This document shows, piece after piece, positions 26,173-35,242 of a DNA stretch of 64,000 nt. The stretch is from NCBI RefSeq assembly GCF_014856545.2, contig NZ_CP109811.1, positions 4,458,001-4,522,000 on the forward strand. The letters are read 5' to 3'. The notes beneath the pieces were generated by a model. That model ran no database searches and was not told the DNA's origin. It worked only from the letters and a program-made list of their open reading frames with translations. The stretch is from Mesobacillus jeotgali (lineage in GTDB: Bacteria; Bacillota; Bacilli; Bacillales; Cytobacillaceae). The number at the start of each line of letters is the position of its first letter. Position 1 is the first letter of the stretch. Both the position numbers and the translations under genes were made by a program.

Positions 26173-27680
26173 CTTTTACGGTATTCTTTCGGGGACATCC
26201 CGACGTATTTATGAAAAACAATATTAAAATGAACCTGGCTGTTAAAGCCGACCATCTCTGCTACTTCATAAATTTTATATGGATATTCATTCAGGAGCTT
26301 TTTAGCCTTTTCGACCCTGATTTCATTCAAGTAATCAAGCAAGCCCCTTTCCATTTCCTTATTGAATAGCTTGCTGACGTAGTTCGGACTGACATTAAAC
26401 TCATCTGCCAGCTTTTTCAATGATATATCCTGCTGATAATTCACTTTAATATAATTGAGGATGTTTTTGGTGATTGGACTGAGATTTCCGGCAGATTCAT
26501 TTTCATCATCCGCTTTTTTTGTAAAATAAGCCGAAAGCTCCTCAAAGCTGGCCATTTCATCAATCTCTCTTTCCGTCCGAAAATACTCTTCTTCCCCATC
26601 CAGCATGATAAATAAGAAGCCTTTATAAATTTTTTTTAGGTCCTGATCACAGATACATCTTGTATCCTTAAGAAAATCATGCCATTTTGAAAGCACTTCG
26701 AGGAATTCATTCCTTGACCCTTGACTCAGAAGCCCTTTTAGCCTGGATATAAATGCATTCGCATCTTCCAGGCATTGCTCTTCCCCATTCCCATTTTCTC
26801 TTTGATAGAAAAACACCATTTTGGCAGAATCATAAAAAGCAGCCTGTAACGCTGTTCTCGCCTGTGAATACGCTTGTCTAACATCGCGAAAAGCATGAAC
26901 CTGATCGCTTACTCCAACAACGATATCAATATTCATCAAACGTTTGATTGAATTCACCATAAATGCTGTTAATTTACTGATTCTTTCCTGACATTCCTGA
27001 GCACTGCGGCTCTGGCTCTGGCTTATCACCAACACATATTCTTCCTCATTCATGTCAAGAAGCTCTGTTTCCTTTTCCTTGGAGATGATTTCTTTCATTA
27101 AATTCATGAATGATTTTTTTAAAAACCCTCTATCGTCATTTTGATACCTTTTGATGACTTGTGAGTAATTTTTCACTTTTATCAAGAGAACCGAAAGATT
27201 TCGTTCTTTCACAGCCAGCATGCCCTTTTCTATATCCAGGCTGCCATTCAAAAGCTCATTTAGTGCTCCGTTTGCCATTGTGGCACTGTTGTCAGAGTCC
27301 CCTGCTTTTACTTGATCAACCTTAAACTGCTTTAGAGCCTCAGCAATTAAAGTACCGTTCATTGTTGGTTTGTGGAAATAATCCTTAGCACCCAGCTTCA
27401 TCGCCTTTTTCACATGGTCGAGATCGTCAAAGCTGCTCAGGACAATCACATAGGTTTCGATCTTCCTTTGCTGGATTTCCTCCAGCACCTGCAAACCATC
27501 CAGCCTAGGCATTTTTATATCGAGGATGACAATATCGGGCTTGACTTCCTCGATCATTCTTAACGCCTTCTCCCCATCTTCAGCTTCGCCGGCAATTTCA
27601 TATCCATTTCCTTCCCAATCATAGCTGGACTTGATACCGACCCTTACTAGAGGTTCATCATCCACAATCAAAATTTTCAC
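26163..27680 (-). CDS. YesN-type response regulator with AraC output domain
   Basis: The 505-aa protein has a receiver domain at 1-120 with acidic pocket DDEP (8-11) and phospho-acceptor Asp54 in VILDIKMPRLDG, a long middle region (about 130-390) usual for this group, and an AraC-type double HTH at about 405-505 (ISLKKLADEFNVSPNYVSKLF, IYEVAEMVGFNSQVHFN). Such regulators activate neighbouring CUT1 sugar operons when phosphorylated by a YesM-type kinase. The start is GTG with GAGGTGG upstream. The cognate kinase gene just upstream is split by a transposon, so this regulator is probably orphaned and may also have lost its promoter. Confidence 0.93.
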   Translation of the reverse strand: MKILIVDDEPLVRVGIKSSYDWEGNGYEIAGEAEDGEKALRMIEEVKPDIVILDIKMPRLDGLQVLEEIQQRKIETYVIVLSSFDDLDHVKKAMKLGAKDYFHKPTMNGTLIAEALKQFKVDQVKAGDSDNSATMANGALNELLNGSLDIEKGMLAVKERNLSVLLIKVKNYSQVIKRYQNDDRGFLKKSFMNLMKEIISKEKETELLDMNEEEYVLVISQSQSRSAQECQERISKLTAFMVNSIKRLMNIDIVVGVSDQVHAFRDVRQAYSQARTALQAAFYDSAKMVFFYQRENGNGEEQCLEDANAFISRLKGLLSQGSRNEFLEVLSKWHDFLKDTRCICDQDLKKIYKGFLFIMLDGEEEYFRTEREIDEMASFEELSAYFTKKADDENESAGNLSPITKNILNYIKVNYQQDISLKKLADEFNVSPNYVSKLFNKEMERGLLDYLNEIRVEKAKKLLNEYPYKIYEVAEMVGFNSQVHFNIVFHKYVGMSPKEYRKSSL

Positions 27681-27695
27681 CGAACCACCTCGATT

Positions 27696-28445
27696 TTATT
27701 TCATAATCGGCAGCACTATTTTCGCCACTGTTCCCTGATTCTTTTCACTTGATAAAAACAATCCATATTCCTTTCCAAAATTTAATTCAATCCGTTTTTG
27801 AATATTGCTGATTCCAATCGAATTCAACTTTTGGATAGAATGGCTGTCGTCGAGCAGTTCATCAGGTATTCCGATTCCATTATCTTTTATAACAAAAATG
27901 AGCCGACCATCCTCCTGGCCAACTTTAATTTCCAGCATGCCTTTATCTTCAATTTTATCAAACCCATGGAAGACAGCATTCTCGACCAATGGCTGAAGGA
28001 GGAACTTTAATGTCTTGTATTCAAGGACATTTTCATCAATATCATAGTGAACATCAAACTTATTAAAATATCGTAAATCAAGGATTTGAATATAATCTTT
28101 AATAAAATCAGTCTCTTCCCTCACCGTTACAAAGTCACCTTCTGTCTTTGCGGTAAACTTAATGACGGAGGAGAATGAATTCAACGCTTCTTCTATTCCG
28201 CTTGCTCCCTGCATTTTAGCCATCCACTTGATCGCATTGATTGTATTGTACATGAAGTGAGGGCGAATTTGGGATTGCATGGCCAGCATCTCCAGCTTCC
28301 TTTTTTCCGACTCCTCCAGGTAAATCCTCGAAATCAAGCTTCTGATTTGCTCCAGCATAGCATCAATGGTTTTACTGATTCTCCCTATATCCCCTCCGGT
28401 CAATCCAACTCTTACATCCAGGTCACCTACAGATACCTGCTGCAT
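27696..28445 (-). pseudogene. C-terminal half of a YesM-type sensor histidine kinase, split by an IS element
   Basis: The fragment holds the second part of a HAMP domain (VGDLDVRVGLTGGDIG), the His_kinase dimerisation region with the phospho-acceptor in SQIRPHFMYNTINAIKW, and the ATPase domain (N-box LVENAVFHG, G-box DNGIGIP, second glycine box GISNIQKRI). The 5' half lies at 34211-35242. The break falls inside HAMP at the IS21 insertion. The local ATG belongs to the duplicated target GCATT and has no ribosome binding site, so translation is doubtful. Joined to the other half the frame is intact, giving about 590 aa, a normal size for this family. Confidence 0.92.
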
Positions 28446-28564
28446 TTGTTAACGCTAGAATAAAGTTGACAGTTTTTGCTTGATTAGATTTTACACTTTT
28501 GCTCAATCAACCTACTACTTTAGTAAAATAGATAGTGATGTTATTTTACTGGAGGTTAGGGTTT

Positions 28565-29069
28565 TTGGAGGAGAAGTTAGTGTTATATGTAAAGATTCAT
28601 GAACTACGTAAAAGAAAATTTAAAGTAGCACAAATTGCTAAGGAGCTTAAGATCTCAAGACCAACTGTCTATAAGTATTTAGAAATGTCATTTGATGAAG
28701 CAAAAGCGTATACGGAACAACCTTTGGGGAAGAAGAAAAAATTGGATCATTATAAAGACTGGATACTTGCCTGGCTAGAAGAGTATCCTCACCTGAGTAG
28801 TGCTCAAATTCATGATTGGCTTTTGGAGAGATATCCCGACCTATTGGTCGGTGGAAGTACTGTGAGAACTTATGTGAAAAATATTCGTGAAGTCTATCAG
28901 ATTGAGAAAAAGGTCATCGTTCGTCAATACGAAGCAGTTCCTGAACAACCAATGGGCAAACAGCTTCAGGTAGACTGGGGTGAAACAAAACAGAAGACGA
29001 TAAACAACAAAGAAATCAAACTGTACTTTATTGCCTTTGTACTCGCTCACTCCAGACATAAATATATGG
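28565..29069 (+). pseudogene. istA: istA transposase, 5' part (interrupted)
   Basis: The IS21 transposase amino-terminal 168 codons include the HTH (KVAQIAKELKISRPTVYKYL) and the start of the DDE domain with a first catalytic Asp in QLQVDWGETKQ. The start is a TTG at 28565 with GGAGGT 8 bases upstream. An ATG at 28535 is too far. Reading breaks after KYM at position 29069, where a second transposon has landed. The next coding base of the original gene is 32352. The codon split by the insertion (GAA) is restored when the nested element and one ATATGG copy are removed. Confidence 0.9.
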
Positions 29070-29180
29070 TGTTAATGACGTTCTACAATGTCCGGAAATT
29101 GATGGTACTAATTGTCCGAAAACTGACGGATTTCCTGTCCAAAATGAAAAGGGAGGCAGTTTTCCTGCTTCCCAACGATT

Positions 29181-29417
29181 TTACAAGTCAACTTGGTACG
29201 TCTCGTTTTTCTTAAGATAGAACTTTACGTCGTTACGACCAGTGAAAATATACCAATCCCTACCCAGTTCCAGACGGCAGGAAAGAGTCTTGCCATTACC
29301 TAGATGAAGATCAAACCATTCTCCACATCGCATCTTATAACCAGCATTGTCCCCCCAAAATACAACCCAACAATCCAACTCTTCATTGTAATTCATTTCT
29401 TTCCAACGGCTTTTCAT
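29181..29417 (-). CDS. DUF5348-type small protein of the nested transposon
   Basis: The 78-aa product matches my memory of DUF5348: a W..F.GD...RCGE.FDL..GNGK...CRLELGRDWYI pattern and a C-terminal LKKNETYQV. It is probably a small beta-rich protein. Its ATG overlaps the stop of the ATPase gene, so it belongs to the transposition operon. Small DUF5348 proteins recur as passengers of Bacillus mobile elements. Their role is unknown. Confidence 0.75.
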   Translation of the reverse strand: MKSRWKEMNYNEELDCWVVFWGDNAGYKMRCGEWFDLHLGNGKTLSCRLELGRDWYIFTGRNDVKFYLKKNETYQVDL

Positions 29418-30214
29418 GAAAGTTCACCCTGGATGACTTGCTTGATCATATGGTCGTCAATGATCCTTCGGCCATTTTGTGAGCCATAGAGTAGACTATG
29501 CGTGCAGAGTTTATCTATGAGCCTTGCGGCACCACCAGAAAACCGATGGATTTCATCGAGAGCCCCGTCAGAGAATATTGGTTGGTCAACTCCGGCATAA
29601 CGAAGGTGCCTAGAAACATATTCTTCAACTTGGGCACGATCGAGATGTCCTAGCTGAAATTGGATATCGATTCTTTGGCGTATGGCTGCGTATGATTGGA
29701 GCCGAAGTCGATCCCATAATTCACTTTGACCGACAAGGATAAGCGCCATCGGGCTTTGCGAATCCATTTTGAAGTTCAGTAGGAAACGAACCTCTTCAAG
29801 CATTTCACGGTCCAGAAGATGGGCTTCATCCACTACCACCACAGGTTGTAGCCCTCGTATGCCTTTCATTAATTCAATCTCACGATGAAGCTGCCGTTTT
29901 GCATCTCCCCGGTAAAACTTCGCTTCGGAGCCTAACTGTTCCAGAAGACCTTTGTAAAAATGCCGAGGTGTTAACTTAGAGTCAGACAGGTAAAGGATAT
30001 GGAATTTCCTTTTATCCAATTTGTCCACAAACTTACGGATGGTCGTAGTCTTTCCAGTACCACTATCCCCACTCAGAACGGCGAAAAGCTGTCTTTCAGC
30101 TGTGTACTTCAGCCTTCCAAGGATTTCTTGCATCATCGAGGAATCATACAATTGATCAGTCGGAAGATCTCTGGCGAAAGGTGTGTAATCCATTTCATAG
30201 AAGGCTTCAAACAC
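29414..30214 (-). CDS. AAA ATPase of the nested transposon (TniB/ExeA-like)
   Basis: The ATPase of about 266 aa has Walker A GDSGTGKTTTIRK near the N-terminus, Walker B PVVVVDEAHLLD, sensor-1-like SPMALILVGQSEL and an arginine-rich IRQRIDIQFQLGHL segment. TniB/TnsC-type ATPases choose and deliver the target DNA for the DDE integrase. The GTG start at 30214 (VFEAFYEMDYTPFARDLPTD) has AAGGAGG 9 bases upstream and matches the usual N-terminus of ExeA-family proteins. The longer start at 30241 is unlikely. It overlaps the end of the integrase gene by 8 bases, indicating coupled translation. Confidence 0.88.
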   Translation of the reverse strand: MFEAFYEMDYTPFARDLPTDQLYDSSMMQEILGRLKYTAERQLFAVLSGDSGTGKTTTIRKFVDKLDKRKFHILYLSDSKLTPRHFYKGLLEQLGSEAKFYRGDAKRQLHREIELMKGIRGLQPVVVVDEAHLLDREMLEEVRFLLNFKMDSQSPMALILVGQSELWDRLRLQSYAAIRQRIDIQFQLGHLDRAQVEEYVSRHLRYAGVDQPIFSDGALDEIHRFSGGAARLIDKLCTHSLLYGSQNGRRIIDDHMIKQVIQGELS

Positions 30215-31562
30215 GAGAATCATCCTCCTTCCAAACGGCACGGAAGGTCACGGCAGGTTTCTGTTCAGTTTGACGTTCCTGGTTCTTTCGTTCAGCTGCC
30301 TTTAATAGTCTTGAAGATTCTACATCCTGCACCTGCAGGTGCTCAGGTAATGCAGGACGCTTCCCAGCTCTTTCCCCAATGACCAGCTTCTTGGCTTTCC
30401 ATGGAATATGACCCTCGAACTCAATGGTTAGCTCCTCGATATTCGCAGGGTCATAAACAACTTCAACCTGTCGTCCAATGAATGTCAGGCCCACCTCATA
30501 TTTTTGATCCATGAAACTGATGCATCCTGATTTATCAACTTTCCTCGTTTCACAATGGAGAAATGCATTACTCAACGTATCCGGATCGATGAACCGAATC
30601 GCTTTCTTATCTGAACGAAATGCCGTTTCCGGGCTGATTTTCTCCCCAAGTGCAGAATGAGGCTTATTCTGATAACACTCTGTCAGCCACACTTGGAAAA
30701 GCTCATTCAGACGATCAAGTGTATTGGGTTTTTCGATGACAGCCTCACTTATGAATGAATCTATTACTCTGTTAAAGCGTTCAATTTTCCCTTTTGATTC
30801 AGCTGAGTATGGCCTTGTGTATGTAAGGCGGGTGCCTATTTTTGAGCAGGTACGCGACATCCATTTGGTTCGATATTGCTTTCCATTATCAAAATAAACA
30901 GCTTCTGGAACACCATACTTTTGTATGGCCTGCCGAAAGGCATCTTCAATGATCCTTGAATCCAAAGTAGGGTAGAAAGCTGCGTGAAGCACAAATCTGG
31001 TGGCGTCGTCGATAAAGGCGACAAGATATACTTGTTTCTTCATTCCATTCGGACCAATTGGCAGGTAAGGGCCATACTTGATATCTGATTGCCAGAGTTG
31101 GTTGCGATGTCGCTTCTGAAATCTCCTGGCAGCTACTCCTGTCTGGGAGTAGAGTCGCATATGCCGTGTGCTGTAACCTTTTTCAGTGAGCTTTTCCTGG
31201 AGCGTTGACCTTTTGATCTGCCCTGGTTCAGCCAACCCTTCCCACTCGAGTATCTGTATGATTTGAGCCACGCTCCGGCTCGGCACTTCCTTACGCAGAA
31301 GGATTGCCTGTTCCAATAAATGAGGAGGGATAGCCTCAGACTTTTGAGCACCTTTTCTTCCTTGCGGCTTTAGTCCTCCAAACCCATCTACCTGAAATTG
31401 AGCCAAATATCGCCTGATGGTTCTTTCAGAAAGACCGCTAGCCTTCGCTATCTGGTCTCTTAACTCCTTTACTTTCCCAGCGTCAAGCCCCTCTGCCAAT
31501 AAAGGGGATATCAGCTGAAAACGCTGCACTGCCAATTCTTCTGATTTCTTATGATCACTCAT
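30207..31562 (-). CDS. DDE integrase/transposase of the nested transposon (rve fold)
   Basis: The 451-aa transposase has an N-terminal HTH (LSERTIRRYLAQFQVDG), then a second DNA-binding segment, and the integrase core with Asp160 (QSDIKYG), Asp225 (YFDNGKQY) and Glu261 (GKIERFN). The D-35-E spacing is that of retroviral-type integrases. A Mu-type C-terminal beta domain (about 350-420, YEVGLTFIGRQVEVVYDP) follows. With the AAA ATPase encoded downstream it forms a TniA/TniB- or MuA/MuB-like pair. The catalytic triad is complete and the frame open, so it may still be active. Confidence 0.9.
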   Translation of the reverse strand: MSDHKKSEELAVQRFQLISPLLAEGLDAGKVKELRDQIAKASGLSERTIRRYLAQFQVDGFGGLKPQGRKGAQKSEAIPPHLLEQAILLRKEVPSRSVAQIIQILEWEGLAEPGQIKRSTLQEKLTEKGYSTRHMRLYSQTGVAARRFQKRHRNQLWQSDIKYGPYLPIGPNGMKKQVYLVAFIDDATRFVLHAAFYPTLDSRIIEDAFRQAIQKYGVPEAVYFDNGKQYRTKWMSRTCSKIGTRLTYTRPYSAESKGKIERFNRVIDSFISEAVIEKPNTLDRLNELFQVWLTECYQNKPHSALGEKISPETAFRSDKKAIRFIDPDTLSNAFLHCETRKVDKSGCISFMDQKYEVGLTFIGRQVEVVYDPANIEELTIEFEGHIPWKAKKLVIGERAGKRPALPEHLQVQDVESSRLLKAAERKNQERQTEQKPAVTFRAVWKEDDSRV

Positions 31563-31606
31563 GATACATTCTCCTCTCTGTGTCTATCACGAGTGTAAAT
31601 CAGGTT

Positions 31607-32137
31607 CTATTGGACAATGAATGCGGAACGGGTGTGTAACCATAAATTTATATTTGCGATGGGCCGGACAATTCTTGTCAGCCATCCATTGGCATCTCCT
31701 ACCAAGCGTCCTATCCTTTGAAGTGCGGTCCCTGAACATTTGGACGTAACATCCTGGGGGATCTTTCCCTGGTTGGTCCTGATCATGATGGAGTTCAAAC
31801 AGCCGATCCAATAATCCATTAATTGATGAAACCAACCGTGCCATCTTGAAAGAGTGGAATCTTCGGCAGCAACAATGTGGGTGGATGGGTTCGTAAGAAC
31901 GTCTTCGATACATTCAGCCTCATAGCGTTTATAAGGAATCAATAAATCTGGAAGTTCATGATGGATGGTCTGACAATTGGTGCACTGCATTCTTCGGATG
32001 TTATATGTTTTACTCTGACCTGTATGATCCTTGGCTTTTCGATTCTTTGTACCTCTAACCAACATGTCTTTACCACAGCAAGGGGAAGGGATCCTCCCCG
32101 CACCCCTAACTAAAAACTCCAGTAAGAGTGTTTTCAA
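31607..32137 (-). CDS. DUF6431-type zinc-ribbon protein of the nested transposon
   Basis: The 176-aa protein has a cysteine-rich N-terminal half (CCGKDM ... RRMQCTNCQTIHHELPD), compatible with a zinc ribbon, and a C-terminal helical half with ALQRIGRLVGDANGW. I recall this as the DUF6431 family, which travels with integrase/AAA transposons in Bacillus. A DNA-binding or target-recognition role is a guess. The start is uncertain: the TTG at 32137 has no clear ribosome binding site. It is the first gene of the transposon operon, close to its right end. Confidence 0.72.
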   Translation of the reverse strand: MKTLLLEFLVRGAGRIPSPCCGKDMLVRGTKNRKAKDHTGQSKTYNIRRMQCTNCQTIHHELPDLLIPYKRYEAECIEDVLTNPSTHIVAAEDSTLSRWHGWFHQLMDYWIGCLNSIMIRTNQGKIPQDVTSKCSGTALQRIGRLVGDANGWLTRIVRPIANINLWLHTRSAFIVQ

Positions 32138-32169
32138 TCAGCTGATAATCTGATACAATAACCATATAC

Positions 32170-32240
32170 TTTTTTGTGGGACGTCTCCTGTATAACTGTT
32201 GGCGCAGTTATACATTATGGGGGACGTCTTTTCCTTTCTC
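32170..32240. repeat. palindromic structure near the right end of the nested transposon
   Basis: A 10-bp inverted repeat TGTATAACTG/CAGTTATACA with a 6-base loop is bracketed by two GACGTC sites that can pair as an outer stem, followed by TTTT on the plus strand. It lies between the terminus and the first gene. It could be a terminator that shields the element from istA read-through, or a regulatory site. Confidence 0.55.
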
Positions 32241-32351
32241 CAGAATAAATGTCGAAATGTTTCGAATTATATACGGACATTATAATCGACTAATTCTGGA
32301 CAGGCAATACCGTCAACTTTCGGAAATTTAAGGATGTCAAAAACAATATGG

Positions 32352-33407
32352 AATGGCAGGTACGTCCATTTACTACAAGAGATGCGATCAGGTGTCATGA
32401 AAATGCATTCCAATTTTACGGAGGACGAACAGAAGAAATCGTTTATGATCAGGACCACTTAATCACAGTGAGTGAAAATGCAGGCCATCTGCTTTTAACA
32501 TCAGAATTTCAAAGCTATGTGAATGAGCGTAAGTTTAAAGTTCACTTGTGTAGAAGAGCTGATCCTGAATCTAAGGGCATGATTGAAAATGTAGTTAAAT
32601 ACATAAAAGGCAATTTCGCAGACAGTCGAGTGTTTAGCGACATAGAAGATTGGAATAATCGAGCACTACAGTGGCTTCAACGTACGGGGAACCATCAGGT
32701 TCACCAGACAACAAAAAAAAAGACCAGCAGAAGTGTTTCTCCTCGAAAAGCAACACTTACAGCCAGTCTCTTCGTTACTTTCATATGAAAGTACCAATAA
32801 CCAAAGTATAACAAGAAGTGTAAGCAAGGACAACACTATCCGTTATAAGTCAAACCGTTATTCCGTCCCACTCGGGACTTATCAAACAAGGACTGAAAAT
32901 CTTGTATGGATTGAAGTGACAGGCGACGAACATCGTATGCTTGTAATCCGAAAAGAAGTAAATGGTGAAATCATTGCCGAACACATTATTAGCTCAGAAA
33001 AAGGAAAACTCATTCAAAACCGCCATCATACCCGTGATCGTTCAAAAGGGATTGAAGAGCTTAAGCAACGTCTAATCTCTAACTTTGAAGATCAGACACA
33101 GGCAGCTGTTTATTTTGATGAAATCAGCCAAAGATACCCAAGGTATCGTCGAGACCAGTTTGCGATCATCCACAAGGTGATTCAACAGTACCCAGCATTA
33201 ATTGATATTGTGATGACTAAGTGCATGACAGAGAAATTATACAATGCGAATGATTTTCGCGATATCGCTCATCACCTTGATACATTGAGTGATGAACCGA
33301 TTAAAGAGGTACAATCCTTTTATCCTAATTCAGCAAAACACTCTCATATCAAGGCCTCTATCCGTTCTTTAAATGCGTATACAAGCATTTTAGGAGGTCG
33401 AGCATAA
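32352..33407 (+). pseudogene. istA: istA transposase, 3' part with internal frameshift
   Basis: This continues the DDE domain after the nested insertion (EWQVRPFTTRDA, EIVYDQDHL with the second Asp, and ESKGMIENVVKYIKG with the Glu). Near 32713-32721 a run of nine A residues shifts the frame. With eight A residues the protein would read TTKKRPAEVFLLEKQ and continue to 33407. The C-terminal part (YSVPLGTYQ, beta domain and helices) is then in the other frame. IstA is thus broken twice, by insertion and by a one-base gain. Its stop overlaps the istB start (TAATG). Confidence 0.85.
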
Positions 33408-34171
33408 TGAACAAGACGGTGCATGAATTACAAGATCAATTTCGTCAGTTACGCTTATCTGAGACTGCGGAGGAGCTGCCACAGCTTCTTCGCGAAGCTG
33501 AGAAAGCATCTTGGACTTACTTAGAATTCTTAGAATCTCTTACGCGTTATGAATTAGCAAAACGTGAAGCAAAAAGCCTTGATAAAAGAATGAAATGGGC
33601 ACGCTTCCCTTTCGTGAAGTCATTAGATGAGTTTGAACTGGAAGGTCAAAACGTTCTGACAGCACGACAGCTAAAACAACTCAGAGAGTTAAGCTGGCTG
33701 GAACAACAATACAACTTAATTCTACTAGGGCCACCTGGCATTGGAAAAACGTACATCGCAATCGGACTAGGACTCGAAGCCGTTTACAGAGGATTCAATG
33801 TTTACTTCGCTACAATGGGTGAGCTTGTACAGCTATTAAAGACAGAAGAATACTTGAATAAATCTAAAGTCCAACTCAAACGGATTAGAAATGCCGATCT
33901 TATGATTATCGATGATTTGATGTACATGGCGATGGATCAGAGAGAAGCAAACTTATTCTTTCATTTAATTAATCATTTATACGAACGAAGTTCGATCATC
34001 CTTACCTCAAATAAAAGTCCAGATGAATGGGGTAATTTAATTGGAGATCAAGGCATTACGACAGCTATTTTGGACCGTTTGCTTCATCGTGTTGAAGTCG
34101 TACATGGTGGCGAGGATGAGGAAAGTCATCGGATGAAAAACCGAAAAAGCATTTTTTCAGCAGAAGTGTAA
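33407..34171 (+). CDS. istB: IS21-family helper ATPase IstB
   Basis: The 254-aa AAA+ ATPase has Walker A GPPGIGKTYIA near residue 105, Walker B LMIIDDLMYM, sensor-1 SSIILTSNKSP and the C-terminal AILDRLLHRVEVV, all as in intact IstB. The family protein bends target DNA and recruits the IstA transposase. The ATG has AGGAGGT 8 bases upstream and overlaps the istA stop. The gene is complete, but its partner istA is destroyed, so this copy could only act in trans for a related element elsewhere. Confidence 0.93.
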   Translation: MNKTVHELQDQFRQLRLSETAEELPQLLREAEKASWTYLEFLESLTRYELAKREAKSLDKRMKWARFPFVKSLDEFELEGQNVLTARQLKQLRELSWLEQQYNLILLGPPGIGKTYIAIGLGLEAVYRGFNVYFATMGELVQLLKTEEYLNKSKVQLKRIRNADLMIIDDLMYMAMDQREANLFFHLINHLYERSSIILTSNKSPDEWGNLIGDQGITTAILDRLLHRVEVVHGGEDEESHRMKNRKSIFSAEV

Positions 34172-34210
34172 AAAGGAAACGAGCATAAAGTGTAAAATTA
34201 AACTTGACGT

Positions 34211-35242
34211 CTACAGCATTTTATCCTCGAGTACCTTCAGCGGCTTTGTAATACTCGTCGCAATGTAAATCGCTGCCACAATGGAGAGAATAAGACCGAC
34301 GACAATAATTGTGACCATCAGTTTCAATATAGTATTGAGCAGCTGAAACAATTCACTCTTTGGGATAACAGTCACAGTTCTCCAGCCTGAGATATCCGAG
34401 GCAGAAGATAGGAGAAATGATTTTTTCCCATTGACTGATACCTCCTCCAGCGGATCTTCATACTCGATATCCTCCTTAAAAATTGTATTGGCATGATGGC
34501 CGATTTCGGTCTTTTCATTGCTGTATATCACCCTATTGTTTTGATCAAGCAAATAAAGCTCAGTATTTTCTGTGAACTGAATGCTGCTCCATAACTGCTT
34601 AAGCTTGCCGATATCAATATTCACAAGAATAATTCCTATACTTTCATTTGTATAGGGGTCAATGATTGAGCGTCCAACCGATACGACATGCTCTTTCTTA
34701 TTTGTCATCCTTTCCTGATGAACACCTATCGTAACATGTTCCCCGTTCTTACTTAGAATCTCCCTTATATAAGGTTCTTTCAGATATCCATTTTTCAGGT
34801 AATCATAATTCACATATTGGACATTGCTCCTGCCAATGATGCTTTTATCCTTCATATGATAAATAGTAACGGAATCGATGACATCAGAATACAAGAGAAT
34901 ATTATTTTGGATCATAGCATTTACCCTATCAAAATCTTTGGACCGCTCATATCCTGGCTCCTCAAGCTTAGAATAATCTTTTCGAAGAATCTCAAATATC
35001 TCCTGGTCATGAAACGGATACATTGTTAATCGAAAAATCGAATTCAGCGTCGTATCGATGTTCTTAATGATCTGATCATTATTCTGGCTCGCAGCAGAAA
35101 GTGTCGTATTCCTGTTGGAATCTAAATAAAGCCATGATAGAGTTCCACCCACTGCCAGAAAAGGGATGATGATAAAGCTTGAAAAAGCGATGGTCAGTTT
35201 ATATTTTAAGGTTAAGTTTTGAAAGCCTTTTATTCGTTTCAT
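34211..35242 (-). pseudogene. N-terminal half of the split YesM-type sensor histidine kinase
   Basis: The fragment carries a first membrane span (about 14-36), an extracytoplasmic dCache-like sensor domain (about 37-300, with GRSIIDPYTNESIGIILVNID), a second span (about 303-330) and the start of HAMP (YIATSITKPLKVLEDKM). The last codon before the stop is encoded by the IS21 end. Fused on paper to the 27696-28445 part through one GCATT copy, it reads KVLEDKMQQVSVGDLDVRV without a gap. The start ATG has a GTGAGG site. Without the kinase core the protein would be a signal-blind membrane stub. Confidence 0.92.

Larger units (their letters stand above)
29064..32351. mobile_element. Tn7/Mu-like transposon nested in istA
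   Basis: The transposon spans 29070-32345 (3,276 bp), flanked by a 6-bp duplication ATATGG (29064-29069, 32346-32351). The termini are inverted repeats of about 36 bp beginning TGTT..TGAC and ending near TCCG.AA.TTGA.GG. Further TGTCC-containing subterminal repeats occur at both ends (for example 29121-29150 and around 32280-32320), the arrangement bound by TnsB/TniA-type transposases. Its genes all run on the minus strand: DUF6431 protein, DDE integrase, AAA ATPase, DUF5348 protein. Confidence 0.88.
28442..34220. mobile_element. IS21-family insertion sequence inside the histidine kinase gene, itself interrupted
   Basis: The element spans 28447-34215 (5,769 bp) and is flanked by a perfect 5-bp target duplication, GCATT, at 28442-28446 and 34216-34220. 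The ends are TGTTAACG... and, inverted, TGTAGACG..., with shared inner repeats (TTTTACACTT followed by T/A-TGCTC). It carries istA (5' part 28565-29069, 3' part from 32352) and istB. Without the nested transposon it would be 2,487 bp, at the upper end of the usual range for the family. Confidence 0.92.

Noticed and set aside
31587..31913. A 108-codon His/Arg-rich frame overlapping the DUF6431 gene
   Set aside because: Same strand, other frame of the zinc-ribbon gene. The cysteine pattern lies in the longer frame.
29181..32137. Nested transposon as a defence island or antiphage cassette
   Set aside because: All four proteins fit transposition (integrase, AAA, small accessory proteins). No nuclease, toxin or cargo gene is present.
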